Positions 61,217 through 64,000 of a stretch of DNA of 64,000 bases are shown here, piece after piece. A program made the translations under genes and the position numbers. The notes under the pieces are model-generated. The model did no database searches. It had not been told where the DNA came from and saw only the letters and a program-made list of their open reading frames with translations. The stretch's first letter is position 1. The number at the start of each line of letters is the position of its first letter. The stretch comes from Rattus norvegicus (Eukaryota > Chordata > Mammalia > Rodentia > Muridae), in assembly GCF_036323735.1 (NCBI RefSeq), contig NC_086021.1, positions 133,762,976 to 133,826,975 on the forward strand. The letters are read 5' to 3'.

Positions 61217-61692
61217 CTAGGGAAAAAATGAAAATGTTGTTTAACAAAAATTAATTCTCTTCTTAGTATAGTGGTTTCATATGACTTTAAAAGGCAGATG
61301 AATATTTAACTATTACTTAACCAACATAACTATGCTATTTTATGTTATTACATTAAAATCATTTATTTCTCTGAGGAAAAATATTTCAACATATTTTGTT
61401 TTTGAGAAATTAGATGTCTTTGCCTATTCATGAGCCACTTTTTTAAACAAAACAGAATCAGAACTTATTTTGGCATATAATCAAAAGATCAACTATTTTA
61501 GATTGTCCTTGCATAAAGAAACAAAAACAGGGCAGCATAGAAAGGTTTCTAAGCCTGTTCCGAACTCTCTTTCTTAAAGAGAGTTATATCTACATCTTAT
61601 AGTTATATCTACATCTGTAGCATTATAATCATTCTCTTGGCCCTATGTAGTATACCTGATATATAATCCAGCAATATAGAAAATTGAAATAC

Positions 61693-61728
61693 CTCTATAT
61701 TCTTCTCTGTCTCCATTTGATCTGAAAG
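61693..61728 (-). CDS. Fam227b: Fam227b micro-exon C (36 nt)
   Basis: The acceptor ends TTTTTCCAG and the donor is GAG/GTATTT. The exon reads LSDQMETEKNIE, 12 codons in phase 0 at both ends, so it could be skipped without shifting the frame. An alternative AG seven bases downstream would break the frame, which supports the chosen start. The support is positional and phase-based; alone it would be too short to call. Confidence 0.75.
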
Positions 61729-62116
61729 CTGGAAAAATTCAAAACAAATTATTTAAAATTATAAATTTAAGGATTTTTACATCAAAATCCTGATAAATAA
61801 ACCCAATAAAATATTTATATTTCAAAATCATTAATAAAGCATTGGTTCACATAATTCATTCATTAAATAACCAAAGGAAGGGATATATATATATATATAC
61901 ACTAAAATCAATCTCAAATGATTTATGATGATATGACAGTATCAAGTTTCCAATATTGAGTGTCAAAAATACATTTCTAGATTTTCAAGACAGAAATGTT
62001 ATTCACTGAAGATTAAAAGGACATTTATAAAAATATCAGTTCTTATCTGTAAACTACAGCATTTACATTTTTATGAAAATACATTTTGAGGGATGATAGA
62101 AACACAAAACTCATAC

Positions 62117-62184
62117 CACTATCTTCTTTCGCCTATAGTGTTCTTTTAGAAATGCCTTGTAGCGGTCCAGGTTTGTATATGTCC
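62117..62184 (-). CDS. Fam227b: Fam227b exon B
   Basis: The exon is 68 nt, with acceptor TTTCTCTTAAAG and donor GTG/GTATGA. It completes the split Arg codon, then reads TYTNLDRYKAFLKEHYRRKK and IV, and ends in phase 0. It is a basic helix-like segment directly before the 36-nt micro-exon. Confidence 0.88.
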
Positions 62185-62479
62185 CTTTAAGAGAAAGGAA
62201 TTGATGACAATGAAAAAGAAACAAAAACCAAGGATATTCTAGATAATTCAAATAAATTATATACAAAACTATTCCGTGAAAATGAACTAGCAATCTTGAC
62301 AAGCCACACTCCCTTAATAAGTAATGAAACTATTATCATGTTTCCTTTTGTTTTTCCAAAATATCAAGCCCTACCTTACATGTCTGTGATACTTCTGTTA
62401 CTAATGTTTTACCTCAACCAATATCTAATAAACAAGTCACACTTTCCAATAGTTCAGCTAATTAGATTTATTACTTAAA

Positions 62480-63069
62480 ACAAAACAAAGAGACCTATGA
62501 AATGCAGAAATCATTCCAAGACAAGAATAAAGAATTTAATAAAGAGGACAATGCTAATGAAAGCTCAAATTGAAATGGCACTGCAAGTGAAAAACTCCAT
62601 AGGCCACATACAAACCTACGTGGAAAACTCCACAGGAAAACCAGACAGAGACACCGGGATTAACTGACCTGGGGAATAAAGTGGACCACGGACATCTACA
62701 GACCAATTCAGCCAAACACTAGGGAGTACCTCTCCTCAGCAGCCCACACGCTCTCTCTAAGACTGATCAGAAGATAGCACATAAAGCAAGTCAAAACAAA
62801 GAGAGGAGTGTTGAAAACCACTTTGCACTTATCTGCCTGTACTGGAGTAAAGCCAGATTTCAATAGCAATACAAACTAGGAAAGTGCACAGACTCAAGAA
62901 AACTTTAAAATATACTGCTGAGTGGTAATTAGAAAGAAAGGCATCACAAAGGAAAAAAAAATCCTAGGTATGAATGAATTGAAAATAAAACCTGCCAAAA
63001 TCTATGGGACACAATGAAGGCAGTCCTAAGAGGAAAGTTAATGCTAAGTGGAGAAAATTTCCTTCAGGA
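62480..63069 (+). mobile_element. Probable ancient L1 fragment
   Basis: CTATGGGACACAATGAAGGC followed by AGTCCTAAGAGGAAAGTT reads like the L1 ORF2 segment WDTMKAVLRGKL. The preceding A-rich sequence fits an old L1 plus strand. The boundaries are guesses. Confidence 0.4.
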
Positions 63070-63137
63070 ACAGCCTCTACTAGTTTTCTCAGTATTTTCC
63101 CATATATCAGCATCTCTAAAACGAACATCCCTGGGCC
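63070..63137. repeat. Direct repeat, copy 1 (about 70 bp)
   Basis: ACAGCCTCTACTAGTTTTCT through CATCCCTGGGCC. It is closely similar to 63931-64000; see that entry. Confidence 0.85.
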
Positions 63138-63697
63138 AATAATCCTGAGACAAAGGTTTCCACTCTACTCAATACAGTGTTTGAAGTGCAATGCAGACAG
63201 AGACAAAAATAAAAGTAATAGAAATAGAAAAAAGAGAAATAAAAATCCTTACTTTCAATTAGATAGGGAAATATTATACAAATGCTAAGGATGAGAAAAT
63301 TACCATTGCTTGATGGTGTGCATCTAACAGTTCGTTTCTTCCACACTGAGTACTCACTGAACACTAAATACACCCATGGGTTAAACTCAACCATGTGGTT
63401 CGGCCCTGGACTACTCTGGTTTCTATCTTTGCTACTGACTGAGGCTTGCTCTTATAGGCTGCTTCTCGGAATCTCCATGTTCTGCTACCTCTTTTTCAGT
63501 TTAACAAGTTTTAAACTGTCTTAGGCTTGCTCTAATAATGCTTTTGTTCAAACCTCATACTCATGTCTATCTAAAAATATTTACTAGGTCCTGTTGGATG
63601 ATGGGAGTTTCAAACATTTAGTTTTAAAATATTTAAACTTTGGAATTTATTCTTTATGAGAGCACACATAGAGAAAGCATACATAGACAGACAGGCA

Positions 63698-63699
<2 letters not shown>

Positions 63700-63733
<34 letters not shown>
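63700..63733. repeat. (AC)17 microsatellite
   Basis: A pure AC tract about 40 bp downstream of the exon A donor, in Fam227b sense. Confidence 0.97.
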
Positions 63734-63734
<1 letters not shown>

Positions 63735-63775
63735 CACTGTCCATTTACCTTATTCACATAAAAAATAAATCTTAC

Positions 63776-63916
63776 TTTTCTTGGAGATCAGTCTGTCACT
63801 TTCAAATAATCTGGAGGCATGCTGTTGCAAAAGATGTGAACATTCCTTTAACTTTGACTCCATGCTGTCGACGATTTCATATAGTCTAGGAACGTTGGTC
63901 CACAGATAAGAATAAA
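63776..63916 (-). CDS. Fam227b: Fam227b exon A (most 5' in window)
   Basis: The exon is 141 nt between acceptor CATATAATTCAG and donor A/GTAAG. After two leading bases it reads YSYLWTNVPRLYEIVDSMES, then KLKECSHLLQQHASRLFESD, then RLISKK, and ends with one base of a split codon. The heptad-like pattern of Leu/Ile suggests an amphipathic or coiled-coil helix. Its last base A joins GG of the next exon to make Arg, so the phase fits. The acceptor is AT-rich with a weak pyrimidine tract. Confidence 0.85.
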
Positions 63917-63930
63917 CTGAATTATATGAA

Positions 63931-64000
63931 ACAGCCTCTTCTAGTTTTCTCAGAGTGTTTTCCCATATATCACCATCTCTAATGTGAACATCCCTGGGCC
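63931..64000. repeat. Direct repeat, copy 2 (reaches window end)
   Basis: ACAGCCTCTTCTAGTTTTCT through CATCCCTGGGCC, differing from 63070-63137 at about six positions. It begins 15 bp upstream (Fam227b sense) of exon A, so the two copies flank that exon. It may continue past the window. Confidence 0.85.

Larger units (their letters stand above)
37975..64000 (-). other. Fam227b: Fam227b gene, central part (8 exons found)
   Basis: FAM227 proteins are poorly studied and carry a conserved domain named after a Phe-Trp-Trp motif; molecular function is unknown. Eight minus-strand exons (141, 68, 36, 102, 99, 102, 127 and 158 nt) each have AG/GT borders, and every junction keeps the frame: 1|2 between the first two, phase 0 through the next five, 1|2 before the last. 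The joined product is about 277 residues with no internal stop. The motif FWWWFLHKF sits in the 57.6-kb exon. The gene runs opposite to Fgf7, the arrangement known for human FAM227B/FGF7, and this is why I prefer Fam227b over Fam227a. The 5' exons lie beyond 64000. Further 3' exons were not found and may lie to the left of the window. Confidence 0.9.

Overview
This is a mammalian, repeat-rich, AT-biased intergenic/intronic window. It is almost certainly from rat (Rattus). Supporting signs are a tRNA-Ala-derived ID element with a perfect target-site duplication, B1/B2/B3/B4 SINEs, rodent L1 and Lx-type L1 pieces, ERVL-MaLR (MT-type) LTRs, a URR1-like hAT element and many long (CA)n/(TC)n tracts. 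No bacterial-type operons, CRISPR arrays, rRNA genes or authentic tRNA genes are visible.

Two protein-coding genes can be recognised, on opposite strands. On the + strand the window holds the last two coding exons of Fgf7 (keratinocyte growth factor): exon 3 at 20476-20579 and exon 4 at 21569-21763, followed by the 3'UTR. The first coding exon is not in the window, so 1-20475 is the end of a long intron. On the - strand eight exons, listed in transcript order from 63916 down to 37975, join without a break in phase. They encode about 277 residues of a FAM227-family protein with the Phe-Trp-Trp motif, which I call Fam227b from its sequence and its known position beside/over Fgf7. Its remaining 5' and 3' exons lie outside or were not found. 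If its 3' exons lie to the left, as in the human locus, Fgf7 is nested antisense inside a Fam227b intron.

Layout: 1-20.4 kb is Fgf7 intron 2 with an MaLR LTR, Lx-type L1 3' ends, an ID element, an unidentified coding-like stretch (17.9-18.4 kb), a 29-bp tandem array and a B2 element 114 bp from exon 3. 20.5-23.3 kb is the Fgf7 3' end. 24-29.5 kb holds L1 3' ends, a URR1 element and SINEs. 29.9-36.3 kb is one almost complete but inactive L1 on the - strand, inserted into an older Lx L1 and carrying an extra 168 bp at its 3' end that looks like a 3' transduction. 38-64 kb is Fam227b: exons separated by a 5'-truncated L1 with a 16-bp target duplication, a complete two-LTR MaLR element with a 5-bp duplication and a 16-bp perfect hairpin beside its 3' LTR, a second truncated L1, nested LTR-in-L1 insertions, and a 9-copy identical 41-bp minisatellite.

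I found no new molecular system. The most informative results are the phase-consistent Fam227b exon chain, the dated/nested retroelement insertions and the homogeneous tandem arrays. Family names of repeats are from memory of their consensus sequences; no database search was possible.
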